Assembly: GCF_000143415.4 (NCBI RefSeq)
Contig: NW_003314262.1
Coordinates: 4,316,349 to 4,380,348, forward strand
Length of the DNA stretch: 64,000 nt
From: Selaginella moellendorffii
Taxonomy: Eukaryota > Streptophyta > Lycopodiopsida > Selaginellales > Selaginellaceae
Direction: 5' to 3'
The position numbers and the translations under genes were made by a program. Within the stretch, counting starts at the first letter, position 1; each line of letters opens with the position of its first letter. This document shows positions 55,390 to 64,000 of the stretch, one piece after another. Under the pieces are notes generated by a model. That model worked only from the letters and a program-made list of their open reading frames with translations, did not search any database and had not been told where the DNA came from.

Positions 55390-56848
55390 TCATACAAAGT
55401 TGGCTTTGGTGTTTTTTAGCAAATCTAAAATATGTTCTTGTAGTTCATGAAGGTTGAACTTCACACTACCCGTCATAAGTTGAATGTTAACTGTGGTGCC
55501 TTCGAATAAACAACTAAGTGGGAACTCAATCACACACTCTGTAGGTGATTCTTCTTTTTCTTCGTCAAGAGGCGAGAAGTCCACTTCTGTCCGAAAGTGT
55601 GTTTCTCCTTGACGCCTCTCAAGAAATCTGAGTTTGATTTTCTTGAAGCCACCTGCGACTTCCTGAAAGAACAACAATGTCAAGGAAAAGAAAACTCTCA
55701 AGCATAACTTACTGGATCTTTTGGAAGGTCCACCTTCACACCATACGCAATCTTTGCCCCTCCCACTAGAGTATGTTGGACCAGCTCCTCCTTCAGCACC
55801 GCATACGACTCATTCCCATAAGCCACTTCACCCACGAATTGAGGAGGTAGGTGTTGTGCAAGAACAGCTTGGAAGAGGAAATCTGGCTCCTTGTGGACAC
55901 CGTTCGGAAGGATGATTTGAGAACTTCCATATGCTCGTACATGTTTGCCAGCAGAAGCATCGAGGAGAAGCGACAACTGAGCAAAGAGCTCTGAGTGGAA
56001 CCAGCTCGAAATATACTCATGGAGGTAAGACGGATCTCCATAGAGTAAAACAGCTCCTACATCAATGAATGCTCAAGCTCAAATGAATCTCTAAAAAAAC
56101 AAACTCACCTCCAATTGAGTCGATAAAGGCAAAAGAGAGCCTCCATGCGTTTTCTTTCAGTTTCCACCATTCTTCAAAAGAAGGAAATGGTACATAGGGA
56201 TGGACAACAAAAGGGCCTCCAGATCCTCCTGACGTAGCAGATTTTTCGAACATTTGGATGGCTGCGCCCAGTCCTGCATCAAGGATTTCTACCAACAGAA
56301 ACCATAAACACACAGTACATTTCACACACCTCCATATTTTTCCCTTGAAAGGAACCGTGGTTGTTCAAAGAGCCCCTTGGGGATTGTAGGATCAGCATTG
56401 CATGCTAGTGCCGTCAATGCTAAGCATTGGGTCATGGATCTGAAACAAAAGGTATTACACACACAAGAGATGTGCTCCAGCTTACCCATCCTTGTCAACC
56501 AGGGGACCAACTTTCGTATCGCCTTGTGCAGCAGAACGATAATTTTCCCACCATTCGTCATTGTACTTTCCCGATCCCAGACGTGGAAACGAGGGACAGA
56601 GATGGATCGTTGCGTTCTTGCAGACATTGTAGTCTTGAAGGGTGCCGCTTTCAAGCAGTTTCCCAGCAAACAGCAGCCGCTGAAGGTTCATGGGGATGCC
56701 TTCTTCCTGCCTTATCCCCTCTTTCAAAGTTTCGATGCGAGCTGAAGACCCCAGATCAAAGGGAATTCTTCTGCCACTCACTGTTACACACGATTAACAG
56801 TGAGAATTACAGCTTAGGAGACTTACTTGTTCTCACAAAGATCCTCAT
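55390..56848 (-). CDS. Ubiquitin-like-domain protein of unknown function
   Basis: Six exons: 56848-56827, 56780-56486, 56439-56330, 56288-56109, 56056-55713, 55662-55390, in frame throughout, 407 residues. Residues 1-75 form a ubiquitin-like fold: MRIFVRTMSGRRIPFDLGSS, then IRQEEGIPMNLQRLLFAGKL and GTLQDYNVCKNATIHL. It has no C-terminal Gly-Gly, so it is not a modifier. The remaining 330 residues (for example GGPFVVHPYVPFPSFEEWWK, ending HELQEHILDLLKNTKANFV) belong to no family I know. A role near the proteasome or in protein turnover is only a guess from the first domain. The very short first exon (22 nt) is fixed by the MRIFVRTM match to ubiquitin. Confidence 0.8.
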
Positions 56849-57002
56849 GCCGGCTCCACTGAAGAGAATTTTTGTTGAGCGTGTCAGCTGTACAATAGTG
56901 AGAAGCAGAAGCTTTCACGGGGTTGCAATCTCGGTAGTCAGAACACCAAGCTCTAAACCCTTTCCGAGCGGAAGTTTTCTCCTGGGATCAAAGCCTCAGT
57001 AA

Positions 57003-57680
57003 TTAAATAGGGCAGCTCTAAACCCTTAACAGATAACAAATCATATTTAAAATGAAAATTTATTTACCATTTTATTACTCTAAATCAAGAAAATTCAAAT
57101 CTAAATTAAACACCTCCATAAACATATTGCTCAAGATCAGATATGCTAGGAATCACAATGTCTTGATCATCAATATTCATAAAATGTAATTTTATATCTT
57201 AATTTTATTGTGTCTATTTTAATACATGAGGAATGATAGTCAGCTTTATTTAGTTCTAAACATTGAATAACTAACTAAAGATGAACTTTATTTCTATTAT
57301 ATTAAAGATTTATTTAAAAATAGTGAAAGGACAAATAATATTCAACCATTTCATATACAAAATGCAGCCATTAGTATTACATTAACCATATTGATTGAAA
57401 TTGTATGAGATTGTATTCTTCCATCTTCTTCTTGTTATTTGATCTAATGGAAATAGAACAATATCCAGATAATGTTTTATTAAAATATACTACATATATT
57501 TAGGTAATCCTAATAGAAATTCAAATCAAGAAACAGAAGTAATAATAATATCAACATTAAAATTTTAAATGCATGAATATATCATTCAAAAATGGAATTG
57601 TGAAGCACTTTATGGATCTTCATTGACAAAGTGGCTTTGAAAATGAGATTGGATCATATATAAAAGAAAATAACAATTTG
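57003..57680. other. AT-rich intergenic stretch
   Basis: Strongly AT-rich, no gene seen. Confidence 0.6.
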
Positions 57681-57684
57681 TGCA

Positions 57685-57687
<3 letters not shown>

Positions 57688-57747
<60 letters not shown>
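57688..57747. repeat. (TA)n microsatellite
   Basis: An unbroken TA run of about 30 units. Confidence 0.95.
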
Positions 57748-57751
<4 letters not shown>

Positions 57752-57796
57752 AGTAGTTCCTTAAGTGTGTATTGTTTTTTTATTAATAGTCTATAT

Positions 57797-58044
57797 AAAT
57801 TTAAACTAAAATCTCAAATCCTAGCACTCCTTAGGGACAATCAAAATTGCCTTTCATCTCCACAAATGTGAATGCATAAAATATAGAAAGAGAATACAAA
57901 AATATATATATATCAATTACCCTAAAAACCATAATTTATATATAGGAGTGAATGGTCTAAATTGAAACCAAGTTGGATAGATACCAAAATTCTATTATGC
58001 TAATATTAATATACAACATTATAATTGTGCACTTGGACCTCACA
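57797..58044 (-). repeat. Relic gypsy 5' LTR plus leader, same family as 28579
   Basis: Bases 57797-57867 match the leader next to the 5' LTR at 33310-33385 (ACTAAAATC, CACTCCT, AGGGACAATCAAAA). Bases 57869-58044 match the LTR itself (TGAATGCATAAAATATAG against TGAGTGCTTGGAATATGG, ending GGACCTCACA). Most differences are C to T or G to A, the usual decay of methylated repeats. No internal coding part is left. Confidence 0.8.
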
Positions 58045-58505
58045 TATGAAATATAAATTGCTACGTTTTGCATGTAACAATGCTTAGTTTGTTTAATAGT
58101 AGTGTTATTTTTATTTATTAATCCAATTGATCAAATATAATTTATTATTATAAGCATGTTTGTAATTTATAAACACAAGATTAATCTTATTGCATATTAA
58201 CCATTAGATGACAGAATAAAAAAGAATATATTAGAAAGGGTTTAAAAAAGTTTATAAATTATAAACATGTTTATAAATTATAAAAAATAAAATTAATAAC
58301 AACCATTAAATGTAGAATATTTTAGAATATTTAAGCATATTTTAGATATATTCACAATCATTTAGTCCCCTTACAAGTTTGCTTAAGCAAACTAAAAATC
58401 ACAATATATATTAAATTCTAGATTATTTTGTATTTACCCTGGGATTGCAATAAATCTAATAAATCAAAACAAGATTAATACTTAACAACTTGGCATTAGA
58501 ATAGT
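58045..58505. other. AT-rich intergenic stretch
   Basis: No gene seen. Confidence 0.6.
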
Positions 58506-59109
58506 TCAAAGACAAAGATTTCCCAAGGCCGGAATCTCGCTACTCTCTCCCTTGACACATCCGCTCTCGCCCAGCCTCGGCCCAGCCGCTTCCCCCTCCA
58601 CAACCCTGTCCTCCTCCACACCGCCGCCATTCCTCCGCCCATCCACCACCACGTCTCGCCCTTCCTCGATCAGCCCCCCAGCGAGCGTATCCACGCAGCT
58701 CCGTCCCTCTCGTCCCTGCTGCTCGCGCGCGGCATCGTCTACCAGTGCGTCCTCCCACTGCGTATAGCCAGGGATCGGAGCTTCAGCGCAAGGACCAGGG
58801 CCGCCTTCATCATCGTCATCGCCAAACACTGCCGATCGGACCTTCTGCGCCGCAAGCCGGAATGCTTCCTGGATCGAGAGCGAGGCGAATGGATTTACTC
58901 GATCGATCGGGCGAGATAGAGATAGAGATTATCCTTACCTGGATTCCATCGGGGCTTAATGCCGTGTCCTCCAGACCCGCATCCTCGATCCGTGGAGGCT
59001 TCACGGATGACAGCAATCCTCCAGCTGCTCCTGCGGGAACTTCCATCGAATCGATTGCGAGAGATCGCGAGGGTTTCAAATGCCCTAGCTCGCAATCCCA
59101 GCCGTCCAA
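58506..59109 (-). CDS. Unknown protein, two exons
   Basis: Exons 59109-58939 and 58868-58506 join in frame over a GT-AG intron of 70 bp, giving 177 residues. It starts MDGWDCELGHLKPSRSLAID, with SSVKPPRIEDAGLEDTAL in exon 1. Exon 2 begins EAFRLAAQKVRSAVFGDDDD and contains PIPGYTQWEDALV. The protein is acidic, with a Gly- and Val-rich end that may not be the true C terminus if further exons exist. The codon pattern and fitting splice sites support a real gene. I recall no function. It is divergent from the HAD-like gene with 71 bp between start codons. Confidence 0.6.
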
Positions 59110-59180
59110 CCACGAACGGTTAACTGCTGCGCACGTGGCTACATTACTTTAAAGCGCCGCGAATTTTAGGGTTCTTGGAG

Positions 59181-60287
59181 ATGATCACTGTTTTCGTGGA
59201 TCTAGATGATACGCTCGTGTTCTTCAATCCGGAAGGGAAATTCTGTGTAGCGGGAGATACCGAGGGCCCTTACGAGCTCGCGCATGGTGGGAAAGAGTTC
59301 TTGCAGGCGCTGCAATCCATTCCAGGTTTGCAGCTCAATTTCTTTAGCGGCGGCCCGAGATCCAGGAACGTCGGCCTCGTCGATCAGATCCTCTGCGACG
59401 CGTTTGGTGATGGAGAGTGCGGCAAAATCAGGGTTTTCTCTGCGGAGGATCTCTTGCAAGGAGATCCTCCCAAGAAAAAGCTCGAGGGCTTGATCGAAGG
59501 GATCGAGCTAGAGCAAACAATGGTGGTGGATGACACGGCCTATCACTACGCCGCGCCGGGAGAGGAAAGGCATTTTCTTCAGATCTACGCGTGCTACTGC
59601 GAGAAGCACGATCACTACGCAGGCAAGGTGTTTATCATGCGGCGCGACAACAATCTCATCCGTGCTCTCGGTCTCATCCTGTGGGCTTTGGAGATTTCCA
59701 GTTCCGAGCCCTGCTCGCCGGTGGATGCCTTGTCTTTGCTCCAGTGGGGATCGTCATCCGGGGACAATGACTATCGCCACAACGCGACCAATTCCCAGAG
59801 GGTCTATGACTTGGGATTGGAGGCAATGCGGCGAGTTAATCCGGAGCTGGAGCTTCTCGATCGGGAGAAGCTCGGGATCTATCCCTGGTCGTGCGAGCTT
59901 CTAGAGGCTCTCACCGGCGAGCAGGACTCCCACTTTGGCAGCACCAATCTCTTTGACAAGGATCAAGTTGGAAGGGTCCGGTTGAGCTTGCCTCCCGTGT
60001 CGAGGGTAGCGATCGATCCAGCTCCATCGCTGTTGGTGGGAAAGGACGATGCGGCGGAGGTGAGAATCCAGTGGATTGGCGAGGAGAAGGAAGCGATTGG
60101 AAAGCAAAAGCTTGTGAAGCTCCCGAGTGGGACGACTGGAAAGGTGGCGAAGGCAACGCTGGAACACATTCTTCCAGTGGAATCTGGGGTGCTCATGGTT
60201 GAGCCATGGGACGAGGTTGACGACGTCGAGATTCTAGATCATACTCACTTGTACACGTATGAAGGCTGCAAGATTTCCTTGTTTTGA
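59181..60287 (+). CDS. HAD-superfamily phosphatase-like protein, single exon
   Basis: One uninterrupted frame of 368 residues from the ATG at 59181. HAD motif I is VFVDLDDTLVFF (nucleophile Asp in D-L-D-D-T). Motif II fits FFSGGP, with Ser. Motif IV fits MVVDDTAYHY with two Asp. It thus has the catalytic set of a phosphatase, and the spacing resembles FCP1/NIF-type small CTD phosphatases. Residues after about 170 form a second, unassigned part ending HTHLYTYEGCKISLF. Absence of introns is unusual beside multi-exon neighbours. Substrate unknown. Confidence 0.8.
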   Translation: MITVFVDLDDTLVFFNPEGKFCVAGDTEGPYELAHGGKEFLQALQSIPGLQLNFFSGGPRSRNVGLVDQILCDAFGDGECGKIRVFSAEDLLQGDPPKKKLEGLIEGIELEQTMVVDDTAYHYAAPGEERHFLQIYACYCEKHDHYAGKVFIMRRDNNLIRALGLILWALEISSSEPCSPVDALSLLQWGSSSGDNDYRHNATNSQRVYDLGLEAMRRVNPELELLDREKLGIYPWSCELLEALTGEQDSHFGSTNLFDKDQVGRVRLSLPPVSRVAIDPAPSLLVGKDDAAEVRIQWIGEEKEAIGKQKLVKLPSGTTGKVAKATLEHILPVESGVLMVEPWDEVDDVEILDHTHLYTYEGCKISLF

Positions 60288-60788
60288 TTGAATCCATAAT
60301 CAATTGACCTAGAAGTGATCATGCACCCAACTGCTGCAGACTGGGGAATGTCTACTTTTTGGACTGAGGAACATTTCGCTTAGCTAGGTTCGTGATGGAG
60401 TACATAGTATTGGCTATATAGTTTTACATTGAGATGCAAAAATTTAAATGAGTAAATAAAATAAAATCTTGTTGTTAATATTTTGTAAGCTTTATTTTTT
60501 GGCCTGACATAATCTACTGTTTTAGTTTGTTTATTCCATCCAAATTTCACTATGTTGTGTATATATATTTCCGAAAGTCATTTGTAAACATTCACATAAA
60601 AACTTGAAACTTATTCAACTTATTCAATGTTGTTGTTGACCATAACTCGCTTTGAATCTTGGGGAAATACACAAGATCTTTCAAAGCTCCCAGTATTTCC
60701 ATTTGGCATTTGAGGACCCTATGTCCACGCAGTAAACCTTAAACTAAACTATGAAATGAATTTACAATTGAATTTACTCTAAAGGTTT
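60288..60788. other. Intergenic between convergent genes
   Basis: Shared 3' flank of the HAD-like gene (plus) and the SWEET gene (minus); AT-rich, no gene. Confidence 0.6.
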
Positions 60789-61836
60789 TCATGATTGAGT
60801 CGCCGTGGTAGAGGTGCTCAGAGCTACGTCAACAAATTTCCCATTTTGCTTGGGCAACTCAATTCCACTCTCCAAATCCGGGGATTCACTCTCTTCGGCT
60901 TCCTTCTCGTCAGGCACCTGCCACGTCAGCAAGTTACCGGGCTTGTAATATATGTAGTGGCAAAAGAGCTGGACGGCGCCTCCGGCTAGTCCAAGAACAT
61001 TGGGAACCTGAATTGGGCAAACTTCGTGGTTAATTCCCTATAAATATTACTGCAAAATCTTACCAGTATGTAAATGTCGTGCTTCAAGAGCGCGTACGCA
61101 AACCACAGGGCACTGTTGATGAAGACGGTCAAGCACAGGTAAAAAGGTAAGAACTCGACACTTTTGGTCTTGAAAATCCGGTACTGCAAGACAGAGGATT
61201 TGTGATTAGCAATGATAACAAGGAAGGTTAAGGTTTTAATCCGCCAACTTACCATCACGGACAAAGGTGACCAATACATCGCGATGTTGAGGACGATGCA
61301 AAGAACTCCAAAGATTGTAATCCTCGTGTCCTTGCTATGGATTCCGAGACTTATGCCAAAGCCCACGGCCGCCACGAGCGCCAAGCACGAAAACGTATAA
61401 AGGGATGTTCTTTTCTGCAAATTCGAAGGGGCCAAAGTTGGCAAAGAATCGATCACCCTCAAAACAAATCCTTACCAATGCCTTGGGCGATTTCCTCGCG
61501 TAGAACAAGAAAAGAAAGACGTAGATCACGTTGAGAACCGTCCCAAGCCCATTGATGGTGACGACCAGCATTGCGTTTTTGTTGATTGGCGAGCCATACA
61601 GAACCCAGAGAATACAATTCAGGAGCGAAGCGATATAGGGCACCGATGAGAAGGATTCCGTGGATTTCTTCTTTGCAATCCTTATGAAAGTGAGTCTGCA
61701 ATAGAAAAGCAAGAATCAGATTGGGAAAAGAGGGTCATGAAGCAAGACAAAGAGTGAAAACATACATCGAAGACAAAAACATCAACGCTGCAACAACATT
61801 CCCAGCCACTCCAATAATCGTTGCTGCGATCGCCAT
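60789..61836 (-). CDS. SWEET-family sugar transporter (MtN3/saliva)
   Basis: Five exons: 61836-61766, 61695-61476, 61414-61253, 61183-61064, 61007-60789, all phases fitting, 263 residues. It starts MAIAATIIGVAGNVVAALMF. The first MtN3 unit has SVPYIASLLNCILWVLYG and the second has MYWSPLSVMYRIFKTKSVEF then LPFYLCLTVFINSALWFAYA, giving seven membrane spans in a 3+1+3 layout. Conserved prolines and Trp/Asn of the pore are visible (VPYIASLLNCILW, LPFYLCLTVFINSALWF). The tail is acidic, then Ser/Thr-rich (LSTSTTATQS). SWEETs move glucose or sucrose down their gradient across plasma or vacuole membranes. The exact clade is not settled. Confidence 0.92.
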
Positions 61837-63301
61837 GCTGCTCTAAAACCCGTAACCCAAAGCCTCAGTTTTATACCTTTTCACTGGCAAAAAGGTTCTT
61901 TTTGGGTTCATAAAATCTTATCCATTCAATTTCTTATTAAAGACGTGTATTTGAATTTTGGAATGTTTGAAGTTATTTGATTTCCAAAGTGTAATCTACC
62001 GTATGCCAAGCCTTTTCAATGCGTAAATAACTAAGGCCAACTGTATTATTATAATACATGTAACTCACTTTGCATTTTATTTTTAATAATTATTTTTAAA
62101 TATATCTTTTTCAAACCAAGCATCTGACTCTTAGTGTCCCATGGAACATAAAATCTACTAATTTTATAACTTCCACCATAACTTATTATGTACCAATGTT
62201 TCAAACCCTCAACGAATCTGACTATAATACTCTTTTAGCCATCCATTCATTTACCAACAAAACGTTTATCAGCAAAAACTTGTCAGTTACAATTTACTAC
62301 CAGCCAGTTAACCATTGACTTTTTATATGGCTTTTAACCTTGGCCATCTGCATAAATTATGTTTTACAGTAGCCATTAATCTTTGGAGTTTAAACAACAA
62401 ATCCCCCAATTCTATTTAAATAATCTGGAACAAATGTTTCCTGTCATTGACAGAGATGGTTGTCCAAAGATAGGCAAATTTTTATGGTTATGTGAAGTTT
62501 AACAGTAATTCCTTTGATCTTACCCTGGTTCTTCTACACCAAGAGAAAGTATCTACGAACAGGCTGGATGACTGCTCAACTTGCAAGGCTATTTTAGCAA
62601 TTCCCTTTCATTCCAGTGGGACCAAAGCACCAAAGTTCATGGTTTTTCCACGGGAAATCTTGTAGAAATGGAAGAAGACAACATTGAAATATCGTCATAC
62701 TTGAGATTTTTCGGCCATACATATGGTCGGTATTGCAAGAGCTAGGAATCTCTTCTCTGGCTGTGCGATTAAATCTGGCTACAGTAGAGCAATACGAGCA
62801 AAATCCCAACAAACAAGTTGTGAGCAAGTCGGTGTTCTTTGTATTTTTCTTTCTCGACATGTTTCCCATGCCTCGAAGTGACTCGCGAGCCAATCAACGT
62901 TGGAAGAGCAAACGATGAAACATCAAGCAATTGTACAATACGGACCAACATGGAAAAGAAATCAAAGCAAAGAGTCTATCTGATCGCTACAAGTCACCTT
63001 CCACGTCAGCGGGCCCCGCTCCACATCAGCTATGACTCGAAACAGCTCAGCATAATTGCCACGTGGATTTTGAGCACACACGGTCTTTTATACCGTGAAT
63101 TGTGTTTGTGTGTGTGCTCCTTTTTCTTCCCCCGCCCCCCATGCGTGTAGCCTCTCTAGGGTTTCCCTGTTCTTGTGTGCCACTGGAGTGGAATCGCGGC
63201 ACGCGGCGAATCTTCCGGCATTTCCAAGGCTGTAAGATTACTTAACAGCGCCTAGAATCGCGAGCTCGGGCTGGAAATCTTGCGAATCCGGGGCTACATT
63301 C
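61837..63301. other. Intergenic and upstream region of sugar carrier gene
   Basis: About 1.46 kb between divergent sugar transporter genes; no gene seen. CCACGTCAGC at 63001 and the G-box GCCACGTGG at 63058-63066 are abscisic-acid-response-like elements roughly 240-300 bp before the carrier start. Confidence 0.5.
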
Positions 63302-64000
63302 ATGGGGGTGGATTTGGAAGTGGGGAGGAATGGCGAGCGGCAGCCTCTGCTGGCCGGGAAGAGCAGCAAGAGCACTGGTAGCAGCAGCCGGGGCAAGAGA
63401 CGCGAGAAGCGAGTGAGGGGAAGTGTTCTCTACACGGTGTTTTGCACCATCGTCGTGGCTCTGGGGCCGATCACGTTTGGTTTCTCGGTAAGCTCGCTTT
63501 CCCTTCTTCGTGAATTTCTAATTTTGAGAAAGATATATCTAACTGTTCGTTGTTTGCTACTTTTTCCCTCTTTCCTTTTGTAGGTCGGCTATTCATCTCC
63601 CACGCAGCAAAAATTGACCGAGGATTTGGGGCTTAGTCTCTCCGAGGTACTGAGAGAACTGTGAAATCTTGTCTAGAAATTCTGCTAACTTGTTTTTGTA
63701 GTTCTCCATGTATGGTTCTCTGGTAAATGCCGGTGCCATGGCTGGAGCTATTCTCAGTGGCCGTATAGCTGATCGCTTTGGACGGAAAGGGGTAAGCAGG
63801 CCAAGCGCGAAACAAAAAGTTCTCATTCTTTTGCTCTTTTTATCAGGCACTTGTAATTGCTTCGATTCCACACATTGCTGGATGGATCTTAAACGCCCTG
63901 GCCATGGTAAGTAGCTTCTCGCTGTCAATTCAGCATCACGAAGTTTCCTTTTTGTTCCAGAATGTCGCCAGCCTGTACATAGCAAGATTGCTCGTCGGGT
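63302..64000 (+). CDS. ERD6-like sugar transporter (MFS), 5' part
   Basis: Exons 63302-63487, 63584-63646, 63702-63791, 63847-63906 and 63961 to the window end, in frame. The cytosolic N terminus has a dileucine signal (GERQPLLAGK) as in vacuole-bound ERD6-like proteins. The first membrane span is VLYTVFCTIVVALGPITFGF. Next come SMYGSLVNAGAMAGAILSG and the MFS loop motif GRIADRFGRKG. Further spans ALVIASIPHIAGWILNALAM and SLYIARLLVG follow. Family members export sugars from the vacuole by proton symport. The gene is cut by the window edge after about 142 residues. Confidence 0.9.

Noticed and set aside
57688-57747. TA run as a cruciform regulatory element
   Set aside because: It is a simple microsatellite in gene-free DNA next to an old LTR; no evidence of function.
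59175-59180. Start of the HAD-like protein at 59175
   Set aside because: The base triplet there is TTG; the first ATG is at 59181.
62594-63150. Short frames between the two sugar transporters as genes
   Set aside because: No domain, poor starts and no matching splice sites; the region is better read as promoter DNA.
1-64000. CRISPR arrays, operons or bacterial signals
   Set aside because: None seen; introns, LTR elements and plant gene families show a plant nuclear genome.

Overview
The window looks like nuclear DNA of a land plant, most likely a Selaginella-type lycophyte (inference). Genes are split by many short introns of roughly 50-100 bp. They include an SnRK2 kinase, a SWEET carrier, a plastid DEAD-box helicase and a cytochrome b6f assembly factor. 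There are Ty1/copia and Ty3/gypsy elements, and a broken terpene synthase of the microbial-like type known from Selaginella. A run of 100 N lies at 42851-42950.

Positions 1-4090 are the 3' part of a decayed copia element running off the left edge. About 4.1-35.7 kb is a tandem array built from one cassette: a two-domain beta-trefoil (EUL-like) lectin gene, a PPR fragment, an antisense GT29 sialyltransferase-like gene and a tRNA-Cys gene. A block of about 10.4 kb is duplicated head to tail (roughly 7.6-17.8 and 17.8-28.3 kb). Five lectin genes read as intact six-exon genes: 7980-9266, 10272-11545, 18393-19680, 20680-21953 and 33869-35155. Three long copies and one 3' fragment are broken. Only one GT29 gene (15799-17825) and one tRNA-Cys (28354-28425) remain intact; the other copies show deletions, and one GT29 copy carries a 113-bp inversion. 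A gypsy element with 173-bp LTRs split the last cassette (28579-33558).

Positions 35.9-42.6 kb are a gene-dense block: a Qb-SNARE fragment, a CCB2/CCB4-type gene head to head with an RH39/RH50-type helicase (64 bp between start codons), and an SnRK2 kinase. Positions 42.6-53 kb are mostly AT-rich and broken, with two inverted arms flanking a broken terpene synthase, then a small hevein-like peptide gene. On the minus strand at 53.1-56.9 kb lie a synaptotagmin pseudogene and an intact ubiquitin-like-domain gene. Positions 57-58.5 kb are AT-rich and hold a relic gypsy LTR. A divergent pair (unknown protein and HAD phosphatase-like), a SWEET gene and the 5' part of an ERD6-like sugar carrier fill the right end.

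The lectin array joins a glycan-binding family with a putative glycan-making enzyme of the secretory pathway; any functional link between them is a hypothesis. All exon structures were read by eye from GT-AG (or GC-AG) borders, reading-frame continuity and remembered family resemblance, with no database search.
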